A stretch of DNA of 64,000 bases from Colletotrichum lupini (taxonomy: Eukaryota; Ascomycota; Sordariomycetes; Glomerellales; Glomerellaceae), in assembly GCF_023278565.1 (NCBI RefSeq), contig NC_064673.1:3100001-3164000 (forward strand), given 5' to 3'. Both the position numbers and the translations under genes were made by a program. The notes beneath the pieces were generated by a model. It made no database searches. It worked only from the letters and a program-made list of their open reading frames with translations, and was not told where the DNA came from. Below are positions 45,816-57,719 of this stretch, piece by piece; within the stretch, counting starts at the first letter, position 1; the number at the start of each line of letters is the position of its first letter.

Positions 45816-45979
45816 GGTAACTTGCACTTCGTTTCTCTAAGTTATTGTTTACTATCTACTACTTAGTGTCATTCATTTTTAGGATCCAGCCTAGCCAGTG
45901 CCAGTTGTTGACCTATACAAATACGGATCATTCCCACCTCTTCAGGATGTAAAGCGTTGTCGACAAACACACACGTATT

Positions 45980-48277
45980 CTACCGAAGGTACTTGACGTG
46001 TGCAGCCATAGTCATCGCACACTTGGACAATCGGATCACCTCAGCCACAAAATCATCAACGGTGTTCAAGTCAAGCACATAGGGTGGGATCGAGCTTCTA
46101 GCACGGTCCACGTTCACCAAGTTCGGGATGGACTCGAGCAGTCTGAGGTCGTCTGCCGACTGGTCGTCCAGTGGATTCCGCAACAGATTGAAGAATAGAG
46201 TGACTACAGCAGATACGGGGTAGAAGAGTAGTACCCTGTCGAAAAACACCCGTTCCTCAGTAGCTGGCCATTAGATTGAAGGAGCAAAGAGCAAAGTAGA
46301 AAAGGGGTTGCTCACCAAAAGGCAGCTCCCATCAGGGAAGGAGCAGTATCGCGAAAGTACGTTAGACAAGACCGGCTGGCCTCGATAGACAAGGTCTGAC
46401 TCTGACTGGACCCCAACGGCAAGGTCGCCGCCGTTGATACGGTTGCTTCGCTTGCCTCGGTGAGCCACGGGCTCGCGGCTCGGTGCAGAGCGGCCACAAG
46501 GTGCTGGTACTCAAAGTGCAGCACCATAACATGCATCCTCTGGCTGGCGTCTAAAGTCGGGTCAAGCCACCAGGCGCTGTTGTTGTTGCCGCCGTAGTTC
46601 CGGCCGAGCAGCATGGGCCGGAACCGGGCCGGGATGGAGAGGCGCCACCGCTCTAGCTCACTGTCCAATTCGCGCACTTCGCGCAGCAGCCCAGCGTTGG
46701 GTGTTGGGTGGTGATGCTGGTGGTTGGACGGATACTGCTGTAGGCGAATCGAGTATAGCAGCCTGCAGACCTTGGACTTGATGATGCTCAGCCGTAAATC
46801 GCCCGGCAGGCAGCAGAGGGCGCCGCTACTGCTGCTGCTACTAATGGTGGTGTCATTGTGGTCAACGTATAGCTCTTCTACGTAGCCCGGAGGTAGCGTA
46901 AGGTCGCAGTGCTCGTCTTCGATGCAGGGAGGCTGGCTGGTCCGAAGTGCCACGATCTTGTCAAAGGTGTAGCAGAGCCAGAACAGCTTACGCGCGTGGC
47001 TTCTTGTCCGGCTTTGCTGCTCGGGCACATCGCTCCCTGCGCTGGGCTGCCTGTGTGCTCCCAACGCGAACAACAGGCGACAGGTTAGAGCCAGGGCCAT
47101 TGAGGCCATCTGGATCTTGCCGCAGAAGAGGTGATAAATGCACTAGTTCACGTTAGAAGCCGAAATGTACATTGGTAAGCACAGCACAGCTTAACCTCTC
47201 CTCCCCTTTATGGAACCGCAACTCACCTGCATAAGGCAAGTTTGGAGTCCCGTAATGTCTTGGCTCGCTTGGGCTAGGGGCATCAGGCGCTGGGCTTGCC
47301 GGACGCATGCCTCGCTGTCAATGATGACGGCCATGTTGCGCGGGCTCCATTGTGTATGAGTAATGATGGCAAGAAAGGAGAAGACACAGGCCTGGGCTGC
47401 TGGGTTGGCTGCGTGGTGCGGATCGTAAGCTTGACTGATGGTTTCTTGAAACAAGACACCGTCGACGATGGGGAACACGAGTCGGAAGGGAGTCGCCCGG
47501 AACATTTGCAGATAGTCTTCGACGACATGTCGGGCCGGCAGTTCGATCTGATTGCAATCAGCCGGGTAGTCGCCTCCGGCACAGGAGGATGATGATAATA
47601 ACGGCGACGTTGAATCGAGCCCCCACAGGTTGGAGAAGACGTGAGCCTGTCCCGTACACCGGCGGATCCAGTTCTGGTGGTCGACAGAGAAGAAAGGTGC
47701 ACCGCTGGGCGAGACAATCTCGTCCAGATAGTATCGGGCAAATCTTAATCCACATGCTGGTGGCACGGAGGAGGACGACGAGCCCTCAAGACCGGTGATC
47801 GAGATAGTGACAGTAGGTGAGGCTACGAGTGATTTCATGTGGGTGTCGGTATGTAATGGAGGCACATTGTTGCTGTTGGTTCTGCTGGCGCTTGGTGAGA
47901 TCAAGGATAAGCTGCTTCTTGTCGTTTCTGTCGCGCGACTATCAAGACGACGAGTCAACAGCCCTTGGTCGCCATTCATTGAACGCGAGACTCTCCGGCT
48001 TCGTGGGCAAGGGCGAGCATCTTACAATGGGCGCAATGGCAACTCACAGTGTGGTGGGGGCTGCACGTCTTCTCTGGTGCATAACGCGGTTGAAGGTGCA
48101 CTGTAGCTGGTGATGGCTGCACCAGTCGCACCGGGGCACAGCCGCATCGCAATGAATCTGCAGTTGAGACAACTACGGTCAGTAAAGCAAGCAAGAATCA
48201 CGAGTCACTGTTGCACATGCCTTCCTCTGATGGCACTCATCGCAGGCTCGCTTTTTAACAGTGAAGAAGCTGGCCAT
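45980..48277 (-). CDS. Zn2Cys6 fungal transcription factor
   Basis: Five exons: 48277-48221, 48157-48048, 47998-47227, 47142-46316 and 46235-45980, in phase, 673 aa. The N-terminal binuclear zinc cluster is split by intron 1: CDECHQRK in exon 1 joins IHCDAAVPRCDWCSHHQLQC in exon 2, giving the six cysteines with standard spacing (2-6-6-2-6). The donor of intron 1 is GC (AAG/GCATGT), not GT. A Ser/Thr-rich linker follows, then the fungal-specific transcription factor domain (residues ~180-560), including YHLFCGKIQMAS and the FWLCYTFDK element. The last exon has VLLFYPVSAVVTLFFN and NPLDDQSADDLRLL, characteristic of the family's C terminus. All exons are open. Such factors often control an adjacent biosynthetic cluster; here the neighbour is the dead PKS. 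Confidence 0.88.
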
Positions 48278-48746
48278 GGTTGCGTGGTGGATTTGGGCGG
48301 CCAAGTGGCAGATTCTGTGTTGGCGGACGATGGCTTTATGGCAGGTATGAAGAAGATGCACTCGTGCCAGGAACGAAGGAATTAGTACGACCCAACATAT
48401 ATTATAGAGTAAGGCACGTATTGGTGAGCGTGTAAGTAGAAGATGACCGGTAAGCTCGGTGAAGGTGGGGCAGATAAAATGTCACCGAAGGTCTGGAAAG
48501 TCAGGACCTGCGGCAACTCACCGAACAAGACCCAGTTTATTTTTTATCGCAAAGCAGTGACCCCACTAAAATTTTCTTATCGGGTCCTCCCCAACTCTCC
48601 ATTTCTCTTGCGCCCGACTCTGCTCCAAACAAGACTTTGTGGTTTTTCATTGTACTCGTCTTTTGAGAACTTTTTCGCACTGCTCGACTGGACTTCAATT
48701 GACGACATACTAGCGAGAAAAGCCGGTCGCAAATACAGATTCCACC
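48278..48746. promoter_or_regulatory. Divergent promoter region of the Zn2Cys6 gene and NAF1
   Basis: 469 bp between two divergent ATGs, so both promoters lie here. T/C-rich leader sequence from 48570 to 48700 precedes NAF1. No specific site assigned. Confidence 0.5.
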
Positions 48747-50798
48747 ATGTCAGGCTTTCAGATCCCCGGACTGGGGTTCGCGAAACCAAACGAGACCCTG
48801 CCGCCGGTGCCCGCCGACGTTCTCGCTGCCGCCGCGAGCTTCGAGGGCGTAGATCCCGAGATTATCGCCGCCGCCAACGGCACCTCGGAGCAGATCCAGA
48901 ACCAGAATGAGGACGTCAATATGGGAGAGAGCACGACCGAGTCGCAGCCCGCCCCTGCGCCTGCGCAAACAGCAGAGCCCGTCGCCGCCGCACCCGTCGC
49001 CGCCGCACCACAGGAGGTCACCGACCCCGATGCCATGAACGTCGACGATGCCGCCGAGCCCCCTTCCCTGACAGACGCCCTCGAGGCCATGATCAGTGGT
49101 CTCGATCATACTCCCCCAGCCCAGCCAGTCGAAGTTCCCCAAGAGGCGTCTGCAGCAGCTCAAGAAGCGCCTGCGCCTACGTCTGCGTCCACACCTGCGA
49201 CCGCACCTGCACCCGCAGCACCAGAGATGATTGACGCCCCTCAAATGCTCGAAAGACCCCAAATGATCGATGCCCCGACCTCCTCCACCGCCGACCAAGA
49301 CCAACAAGACCCCGCCGCCGAAGGCGAAGGCGACCACCCCGAGTGGGAAGCCGACTCCTCGCCCTACGAGTCCTCCTCCGACTCCTCCAGCGACTCCTCC
49401 TCGGACTCGGACGACGATTCGGACGCAGGCGGCTACCAGCTCCTCGGCGTAGAAGAGACGGCGCGCATGCTCATGGAAATGGAAGGCGGCTCAGACGACG
49501 AAGGCGGAGGCGACGGCAAGAACGGCGGCGGCGCGGGGGCCGGCGCCTCGGGACACCTGCGCACCAAGAACGAGGTCGCCGACGTCGCGGTCCCCGCCAA
49601 GCCCGACGTGACCCTCACCGCGGACGACAAGATTGAGGAGCTCGGGCTCGTGGAGCAGATTGTCGAGAACATCATGGTGGTGAGGGCTTTCACGCCGGGC
49701 GAGTACCAGGTCCTCGACACGGGGTCGGTGCTCTGCACCGAGGACCGGAAAGTGTTTGGCGTGGTGTGGGAGACGATCGGCAAGGTGCTGCAGCCGCTGT
49801 ATACCGTCATGCTCTCCACGGCCGAGGAGATTGCCGAGGCCGGGCTGGCTGTCGGCGTGAAGGTGTACTACCCGCCCGCGCACGCCAAATTCGTGTTCAC
49901 GCAGCCGTTGAAGAATTTGAAGGGATCAGACGCGAGTAACATCCACGACGAAGAGATTGCCGAGGACGAGATGGAGTTCTCGGACGACGAGAAGGAGGCG
50001 GAGCACAAGAGGCAGATCAAGCAGAAGAAGAAGGAGGCGAGGTTCGGCAAGGACGGTGGCGAACGCGGTGGACCTAGCGAGAAGAGGAGCAGGAATCATC
50101 GCGAGCCGCATCCGCTGCGGAACGAGGTCAGCGCCGCGGCTGCCGGTCCTTCTACCGATGGCGGACTCAACTACGACGACGAGGACGATGGCCCGTACAA
50201 GCCCCTCGCGCGACCGCCTGGGTTCGGCCAGGCCCCGCCTGCGCAGCAGAGTTTCACTACGGAGCCTGAACCGGGTCGTTTCGGCGGGCGCAGAGGTGGA
50301 CGTGGCGACTCTAGGGGACGCGGCGATAGGGGCAGGGGAGGAGGTCGTGGTCGTGGACGCGGCGGGTACGGAAACCGCGGGGATCACAGGGAGGGATACT
50401 CGGCGCCTCAGAGACATCACTCGGGCGGCGGCGGTGACCAGCAACATCAACATCAACAGCAGCACCAGCAGCGGCAGCAGGGTGCGCCCGCGCCGACGGC
50501 GCCGACGTTCAACTTCCCGTTCCCCGGGATGCCCGTGCCGCAGCCGGGTCAGCAGGGTTTCCCTGCCGTACCGCCGCCGCCGCCGGGTTGGCCGACGCAA
50601 GGTGGTCAGCCTGGGCAGGGCGCGCAGCAGGGTGCTTATATCAACCCGGCCTTCTTTGCCGCGTTGCTTGGACAGATGCAGCAACAGCAGCAGCAGCAAG
50701 GCCAGCCGCAACAACAAGGAGGACAATATCAAGGCCAGCAGCCCCCTCAGCCTCCTCAGCCGCCGCACCAATGGGGTGCTCAACCGCCTCCGCAGTAG
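48747..50798 (+). CDS. NAF1: H/ACA snoRNP assembly factor Naf1
   Basis: 683 aa in one exon. Residues 1-290 are disordered: Ala/Pro/Gln-rich, then an acidic Ser/Asp tract (SSSDSSSDSDDDSD). Residues ~300-400 form the Gar1/Naf1 beta-barrel domain: VEQIVENIMVVRAF, VLDTGSVLCTEDRKVFGVVWETIG and VYYPPAHAKFVFT. An acidic linker, a Lys-rich stretch, an RGG-type segment (GRRGGRGDSRGRGDRGRGGG) and a Gln/Pro-rich C terminus follow. Naf1 binds Cbf5 and escorts nascent H/ACA RNPs from the transcription site before Gar1 replaces it, affecting pseudouridylation and, in many species, telomerase RNA. The MSGFQIPGLGFAKP start fits the family. Low-complexity CAG/GGC repeats in the 3' part are in frame. Confidence 0.93.
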   Translation: MSGFQIPGLGFAKPNETLPPVPADVLAAAASFEGVDPEIIAAANGTSEQIQNQNEDVNMGESTTESQPAPAPAQTAEPVAAAPVAAAPQEVTDPDAMNVDDAAEPPSLTDALEAMISGLDHTPPAQPVEVPQEASAAAQEAPAPTSASTPATAPAPAAPEMIDAPQMLERPQMIDAPTSSTADQDQQDPAAEGEGDHPEWEADSSPYESSSDSSSDSSSDSDDDSDAGGYQLLGVEETARMLMEMEGGSDDEGGGDGKNGGGAGAGASGHLRTKNEVADVAVPAKPDVTLTADDKIEELGLVEQIVENIMVVRAFTPGEYQVLDTGSVLCTEDRKVFGVVWETIGKVLQPLYTVMLSTAEEIAEAGLAVGVKVYYPPAHAKFVFTQPLKNLKGSDASNIHDEEIAEDEMEFSDDEKEAEHKRQIKQKKKEARFGKDGGERGGPSEKRSRNHREPHPLRNEVSAAAAGPSTDGGLNYDDEDDGPYKPLARPPGFGQAPPAQQSFTTEPEPGRFGGRRGGRGDSRGRGDRGRGGGRGRGRGGYGNRGDHREGYSAPQRHHSGGGGDQQHQHQQQHQQRQQGAPAPTAPTFNFPFPGMPVPQPGQQGFPAVPPPPPGWPTQGGQPGQGAQQGAYINPAFFAALLGQMQQQQQQQGQPQQQGGQYQGQQPPQPPQPPHQWGAQPPPQ

Positions 50799-53700
50799 AT
50801 CAACTTTCATCAAAGCTGAAGATGAGATGTGGCGGTAGTGCTGGTGGTGGACAGGTGAAGGTGCAAAGCTCGACGCGCTTAGTTGAGCTCGGCATAAGTA
50901 CCATATGAGGTGGGAGGCAGCGTGGGGGTGGGATTGGAACCTCTGTGATTCTGCACTGAGAAGGGTGAGGCCAAAGGAGACCTATGCCAGCTACCAGCGT
51001 AGACGAAGTCTTGAAGCAAGGGACGTGCAAAGGCTTCGATCAGATGGCTTGCTCTAGCTGTCACGTTTGGCACACTGAACCGGGAGGCTACCAGCCAAGG
51101 TAAGGCCCAACCGCAACCTAGAAGCGCGAAGCTAGAAAGGAGAGCGATCAGTGGTGGCTATTTGTATCGCATTGTAATGATTAGAACTGCGGGAACTTGC
51201 GACGCGACTATACGCGAAGAGGAGGTACGGATAGATAAAAGTGAAAAAATAGGTTTTTATTTCGACATTAGACTGTGTGTGTTGCGCTCTGACTGACGGA
51301 AGAGGCTGTCTCCGAAGCGTCCGCCTGAAAATTCCGAAATGAACGGGTGGCATCTATTTTGTTCTAGGCTTGGTCGCTATGATGATCAAATGCAGCAATT
51401 CAGCCATTGATGAATGGCTTTTGAATATCAACGATGCCCGACGCTACACTGATCTGTTGTAGGGGACGTAGACAATCGAGATGAGACAGGTTTGTCGCGG
51501 AGCTGCATAAGGCTGGTGTACGGATCGCCGCCGCGGTCCTGTCTCCGCCTGTCTTCTCCCGCGTCCAAATAGCCGGATGCGCAGCAGGAGATCTCCCTCA
51601 GATCAAGACAAGGAAGACGGCAGGTGTGGCTAGGATCAATTGAAACATTCCATAACCTACTTCTCGGGCTATCCGGCTGATTGCGGGAGCATGCCACACA
51701 AAGGCAGTAAAATGACGCTGTGCCGATCTACGACGTCGAAGCCAGGTTTTCTCGTTGTGTCTGCATAATACGTTGTCTGAAGTGCTGGCTCTGCTCTTTG
51801 TGTAAGGCATGAACGGTTTGATGTGCTGCAGCCTGCATAGCGAGTCAATGTCATGGATGCAACGCTCTCTATACCCGGGAATGAGGATTGCGCGGTTTCC
51901 TGCAACTTCGTTCTGACGGAGACGACTCCATTCGCAATGTTGATGTTGTCGGCGTGTTGGTTGCCTGCGAAGACCTACAGGCTGCGGTAATTGACCCCCG
52001 TCCTCCGTATAGTCACATCCGGGTCTTTTCGTTAGATTGCCCGCTGATTAGCCATCATGTTTCCGCGTGTTCTCGCATGGATGTCATGGATGTCGATGGA
52101 TAAGGCTGGTGGGCGGAGTTCATCTCCAGTGTGGAGAGATGGGCCACAATGCGAGAAAAATGCCAGCATCTGCCAGGTAGCCAGGTACCGAAAGGCGCTT
52201 GGCAGTGGCATGCTGTGGAGGCGGGCAGATCATGGGGGAGGCAACCGAAAGTTGAGACTTGACAGTGATGGCGAGTGCTCACTGCGCGACGGGTACGAAA
52301 TAGGCGAACCAAACCTAATGGCACGAGCGGACGAACCGGCTTGTTTCAAAAGGTCTCTCCAATTTCGGTGTCACGGGTGTGTTGATCGAACCCTCGAGGG
52401 CTCAAGTAAGAGCGGTCTTGTGGCTTTAGGCTTTCTGGTGGCTTGACGGCGCCGTTCGATGCATGTCTTAAAATTAGCCTCTAGGTTAGGATTTGTTGTG
52501 TATTGTCTTTGCTTGTTTCCCTGAGACCACGCAGGAGATCTTGTTTGAATTTTCTTCCGGCGCACTGCGGGAAGTCTAAACGCAACCGAAAAAGCAACGA
52601 GATCGAACGGTGTGCAATTCTCGGTTCTTGGAGTCTCGACCGCTTGTTGGACTCAAACACACCGACTTCTGTCTGGCAGGCAGGACAACTGAAAGGTCCT
52701 CGCGGTAACGTGGCCTGACAAGTCTCGTATTCGAGGCAGATGGGCGGATGCTGAGCACTGACTGCTTTCTGTAGCTTAAGAAGATCAAGAAAGGGTAGTT
52801 GGGTGACAGAGAAAGCTGAAAGGCCCTTGCGACTCGCGAGGGAGAAGCACAGAGCATGTCGTGTCATTCTTTCAAAGACAAGATTGCTTCTTTAGGGGTC
52901 TTTAAAAGAGGCAGTGGTTTGGTGATAATTACGGTAATGGCCGTGGCATTCTACTGTACTGTGTAAGTGTAAGCAGGTCAGCGGTGCCTATATCAACCCT
53001 TGCGAGGTTCCGGGCCGAATGGTGAGATGAGGATGGGCAGGCCAGCTTTGCCATGACACACGCCAGGCTCTAGCCAGTCTTTTCGTTTGTGAGGCACCGA
53101 GGCTCTCTGCGGTATCTGCTGTTTTCCAGCTTTAGAAGAATGCTATTTCGGTGCATTCTTGCTACATCCCCATGTGGCGATAGGCTGCCTTTGTGTGTGT
53201 GGCTCGCATGAACATGGCAGTCTTGCCGTGCTTCTCGAAGGCAACGGGATAGGATGCTGTTTGGGCGGGAAAGAAAAGGGACCAGGCTGCATGGGAACAA
53301 CGTCGGGCGACGAAACGCAGGAGACGGCGCGTATCACAGCAATAGTAGTGGTGTGTATGTGTGCCAGTCTGGTGTTTGTGTGATTGGTACTCCGTACTCC
53401 GTATGGATTGAATGTGTTGGTCCCCTGTTGGCGATGACGATGGGGATGTTGGAGTTTGGGGGCTGCTTGTCATGGTTCACTGGTGGTTGAAGCTCGGGCC
53501 GGACAAACGCCTTCTTTTCCCGTCCCACCTGGCAGGGTTTGATTGGACGAACGGCTCAGGAACCCCGAGCAAACAATTTCGTTTATTCTGTGGGTGCGTG
53601 GTGGATACGAGTGGATGCAGGTGCAAGAGAGCCAATCAGGCGGAGTCGGTACCTGACAGGCACGGCAGGATGGGCGTTGGGAGGCCCCTGCCTTAGCGCG

Positions 53701-55551
53701 GCCCGTGCATGTGCGCTGATGAAGATGGGCGCCGGTGTGGATGGGCAAGCCGCAAAATGCGACCGAGGGATTGAGGTCGGTACCTACGTCGGAAACCGAT
53801 GGGATGGGTGCGGGATTTGTTGCCTTCCATTGCATGTGTGTTTATCAAGATGGATCAGAAACTCGTAATATGGCAGTAATTATTCGTATAGTGATTACAA
53901 GTGAAAAGATGCCGTTTCGTATGCACGTAGGAGAGGACTGCCTGAGGTAGATGGATGTGTAGCTATTCAAAAGTGTTTGTTTGTTTCCTCCCTGATTGTG
54001 TGCACCTCTGCCAAAGTTCATCCCAAGCGCAGGGAGAGGCCAGAGACAGGGCGGATGGTGAAACGCTGACTCGGTGGTGTGGGCGTGGATCAGATGCATT
54101 GTCGAATGACCGTTGGAGCCGCGGTTGCATTCTTTGTGCGCGTTTATCCCAATCCGTCCAACTTCCATTTGTGCAAAATGTGATCCGAGCCATCACCCAC
54201 CGTTACCCAAGAGACATCAGCCAACTACAGTACTTTACATAGTACGCAGGAGAAGTTAGGTACCCTTACGAAGTACATAGACCGCAGGCTGTGATATCCC
54301 CGGACGGCACTAACGCGGCAAAGACTGCAAGCCCTGACTTTGACCGTATCGCACGGCCGCCTTGTCCACGCGCCATTCCCTTTTCATCTTGATATCTCAC
54401 GGTCCTCGTGCAGTCGCTCCCCCATCAGTTCCTGCCTGCTGTCTTGGTACCTGTACTCCGTACCCGTACCTGTATTCGTACCTACTTTTACTACGTACAG
54501 CAAGTGATCCTGAAAGCCAAGATGGAGGGTGAGAGTGAGAGCGAAAGTGAGAGCAAAAAAGACTGAGGGTACCTGTCGCGGCAGGGATCTGCTTCCCATC
54601 CACACCCCAGTCGTCCGACCCTTGTCATCCGTCCAACGTTGCTTGGGGCCTCTTTCCCAACTTCCCATTCGCCCAGGATCCTGAACTGGCAGTCTGCGAA
54701 GTGCGTGCAACCTCAATGTCCCCGGTTCTCTTCTTCTCACTGTCCCTTCCCACTTTTGTGTGTGCCCTCTTCTTCCCATCCTATCCCATCCCATCCCCCC
54801 CGTTCCGTCCGAACTGCATCTCACTCGCTGAGCCTGACTGCTTCCTGCCGTCGCTGCACTCTCTCACCTTCAGAGACAGACCGAGAGACTTCATCGTCGT
54901 CCGCTCTCTCGCAGCTTCCCAAGAGTCACGGTGTGCAGATTCATCCGTTCTTTCTTCCCACACAAACAAAACATCATCGACGTCCCCCCAATCGTCTTCA
55001 TGACAATTTACTAAGACGGTTTGTGACTGTCCAATGACTGTGAGCTGGTAGTGAGATCTTGCAAAAAAACAACGACCTCACCTCACCCACCTTCTCACTT
55101 TACTCTCCTTCCACCGGGCCTAGAGCCACTTCACATTCGTTCACTTGCACGCATACGTACGCGCAACAACACTCGACTTTCAAACCACAACACCAAGGCA
55201 GCCAGTCTTTCTCTCAATTCAATAGTCCTCGACCACCGCGACTCCCTGGTCGGACTTGGACCTATCCGCTACTCGCTGGTTCATTCTTTCGACGATCGCC
55301 TCACGAACATCACAACCTTTTCCCTTCTGGAGCCGGATCCCTTGAGCATTCCCATCACCAGCCTCTCCCGTGCACGCCAGATATCCTCCCTCCATTTTCC
55401 AGATACCCCGCCTCGACCCACGAAACTCACGATACGAATCATTCATTACGCGCCTCACACGCCTGACCTTATCTTCAACCATCCCGACGACTTCTGGCTG
55501 GACTAGTCGGATTTGACTCATTTCCATTAACCCACGCCCGCAACTGCCGCA
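50799..55551. other. Long gene-free stretch before the SH3 protein gene
   Basis: About 4.75 kb. All frames carry frequent stops. It is not AT-rich and shows no transposon ORF or terminal repeats that I can see. The last ~900 bp (54640-55550) is strongly pyrimidine-rich and looks like a long leader of the next gene; it contains a 151-codon upstream ORF (55051-55506) ending 46 bases before the main ATG. Confidence 0.5.
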
Positions 55552-57719
55552 ATGGCTCACCATCACCACCTACACGCCCGTAGGCATATCGCGCCTCGCA
55601 ACCCCGATTTCTGGAGCAACGTTGGCGACAAATTCAAGGATCTGAATCCCTTTGCCTCCAATGACGAGGCCACGACAAGCAATGGAGGTAATCTCAAAAT
55701 CAGACAGGACGACGATGATGATGATGTCACGACCACACGGCGCGCTAATACGAAGAAAGGCCGCTCGACCGTTATCAAGACCATCTACCAGACCGTCACT
55801 GGTGATGATGCCGTCGCCGCCCCCACGAGCACCACCTCAACCAAGCTGATTGTCGCTCAATCACCCCTCCCAACGAGGTCGAAATCGACCACAGTTGACT
55901 CCACCGAAACCACCATTGCCAGGGCCGGCGCCCCCATCATTAAGACTGCCGACAGCTCATCCACCGCCATCGATGCTGCGTCTACCTCGTCGCTGCCCAC
56001 CGTCATCGAGGATCCCTTGACCGAGAGCATCCAGACCACGCTCGCTATTGCCACAGACGCGCCCACGTTCGCAAAGACCACCAAGACTGCCGCCACTGCA
56101 GACAATGCTAGCATCATCTCCAGCGCTTCCCCTAGTGCAACGTCAACCACGGACAAGTCGACCAGCAACGAGACCAGCGGTGCCGCGAAGGCTGGCATTG
56201 CTATTGGTGTTTTGGCCGGTGTTCTCGTCGTGTTTTTACTCGTCTTCTTCCTCTTCAACCGTCGCAAGAAGCAGATGGAGCAGCAGCGTCTGGCCGACGA
56301 GGATGAGAAGACTCATGGATTTGGGGCCGCCGCTGCTGCCGCTGGTAGCCAGAACCCCCGCGCTCCTCGTATCAGCCTGCGCCCCGTTACCCAGTTCTTG
56401 CCCAACTTGAACCTCGACAAGCGCGCCAGCAGAGGACCTGCCGGAGGACCTGCCGTCAACATGAACGCCAACCTGGCACCCGCTGCCGCTGCTCTGGGTC
56501 TTCGCAACCCTGGCCAAGGCGCCTGGGACAGACCGGCAACGAACCAGAGCTCGAACCCCGCGAACCCCTTTGGTGCTCAAGCCGAGAGAATCAACGGTCC
56601 CATCGCCGAGGAGTCCGTCAGCTCCATAAGCCTCAACGAGAAGCCTCTTCCCAACGTCGGCGAGCCTGCTCCGGGCACTGCCGTGAGTGATATCCCCGCC
56701 AACGCCGCTCCCAACGATGCGTCTGTTGCTGCAGGTGCTGCGGCAGTTGGTGCTGGAGCTGTCGCCGCTGGAGGTCTGGCTCGCAAGGCGTCGACCCGCA
56801 AGGACGGTCCCAAGGCACTGGACCTGACTCTGCCCGCGCCTCCTGCACCCTTGTCTACCATCCCTGCTTCTCCCTCTGGAACCACGTTCAGCGCCGACTC
56901 TGCCGGCCCTGGTCACCAATCTAACGGATCCACTGGCTCTGCTGCCATTGCCGCCGCTGGAGGTCCCGCCAACACCACTGTTCACCGCGTGCAGCTCGAC
57001 TTCAAGCCCACTCTTGAGGATGAGATGGAGTTGAGAGCTGGCCAGCTTGTGCGCCTCCTCCACGAGTACGATGACGGCTGGGTAAGTTTTAATGTCCATA
57101 ATGATGAGTTTGTAAGCTGACTTTGCCCTAGGCGCTCTGCATTCGCTTGGATAGATCCCAGCAGGGTGTTGTACCGCGCACCTGCCTCTCCACTTGCCCG
57201 GTTAAGCCTAGACCTCCTCAAGCCCAGGGACCTAATCAAGGACCTCCTCGTGGTCCTCACATGGGCCCTGGTGCTCCCCGCGGTCCCGGTCCGAACTTCC
57301 CTCCTGGCCAGCGCCCCATGAACCCTCAGGGCGGTCCGCCGTACCCCCGCCCCGAGTCGCCCGCAGCTCGTCCCATGAACGGTGGTGGCCGACCTCAGTC
57401 CCCCGCCGGCAATGGACCTATGGGCCCCGGAGGCCGACCTCAATCCCCCGGTCCTCGCTACCAGGGTCCTCCGGGACAGCGACCGCAAAGCCCCAACGGA
57501 ATGGGAGGTCGCAAGCCAAGCCCCCCGGGACCTACCAGAATTCCTCAGCCCAGCCGAATGAACCCTAATGGTCCCCCCAACGGTCCCATGAACGGCCCCA
57601 TGAATGGACCGATGAATGGGCCGATGAATGGGCCGATGAACGGACCCCCAGTCCAGGGCCGCCCAGGCCCACCGATGGGACCTGTCGGTCGCAAGCCCGT
57701 CCCCGGACAGGCTGTGTAA
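55552..57719 (+). CDS. Single-pass membrane protein with SH3 domain and Pro/Gly-rich tail
   Basis: Two exons: 55552-57081 and 57132-57719, in phase, 705 aa. The extracellular N-terminal ~210 residues are Ser/Thr-rich with an Asp run and no classical signal peptide. A membrane segment (GIAIGVLAGVLVVFLLVFFLF, residues ~215-236) is followed by the stop-transfer sequence NRRKKQMEQQR. The cytoplasmic part is Ala/Pro-rich and holds an SH3 domain at about residues 480-535 (VQLDFKPTLEDEMELRAGQ, then LLHEYDDGW / ALCIRLD / GVVPRTCLS), split by the intron right after the conserved Trp. The C-terminal ~170 residues are Gly/Pro/Asn-rich with tandem NGPM units. Architecture resembles Fus1-like fungal polarity/cell-fusion proteins; function here is inference. 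Confidence 0.85.
57574..57652 (+). repeat. In-frame 12-bp minisatellite coding N-G-P-M units
   Basis: Five to six tandem copies of a 12-bp unit (AAYGGNCCNATG) in the C-terminal tail of the SH3 protein, varying at third positions. Confidence 0.9.

Noticed and set aside
41400..45830. Repeat-induced point mutation as the cause of PKS decay
   Set aside because: The region is not AT-rich and lacks dense C-to-T stop patterns; the damage is a few stops plus indels, better explained by ordinary decay.
55051..55506. 151-codon ORF just upstream of the SH3 protein
   Set aside because: Low-complexity Ser/Pro/Thr/His translation of pyrimidine-rich leader; no motif. Kept only as a possible uORF.
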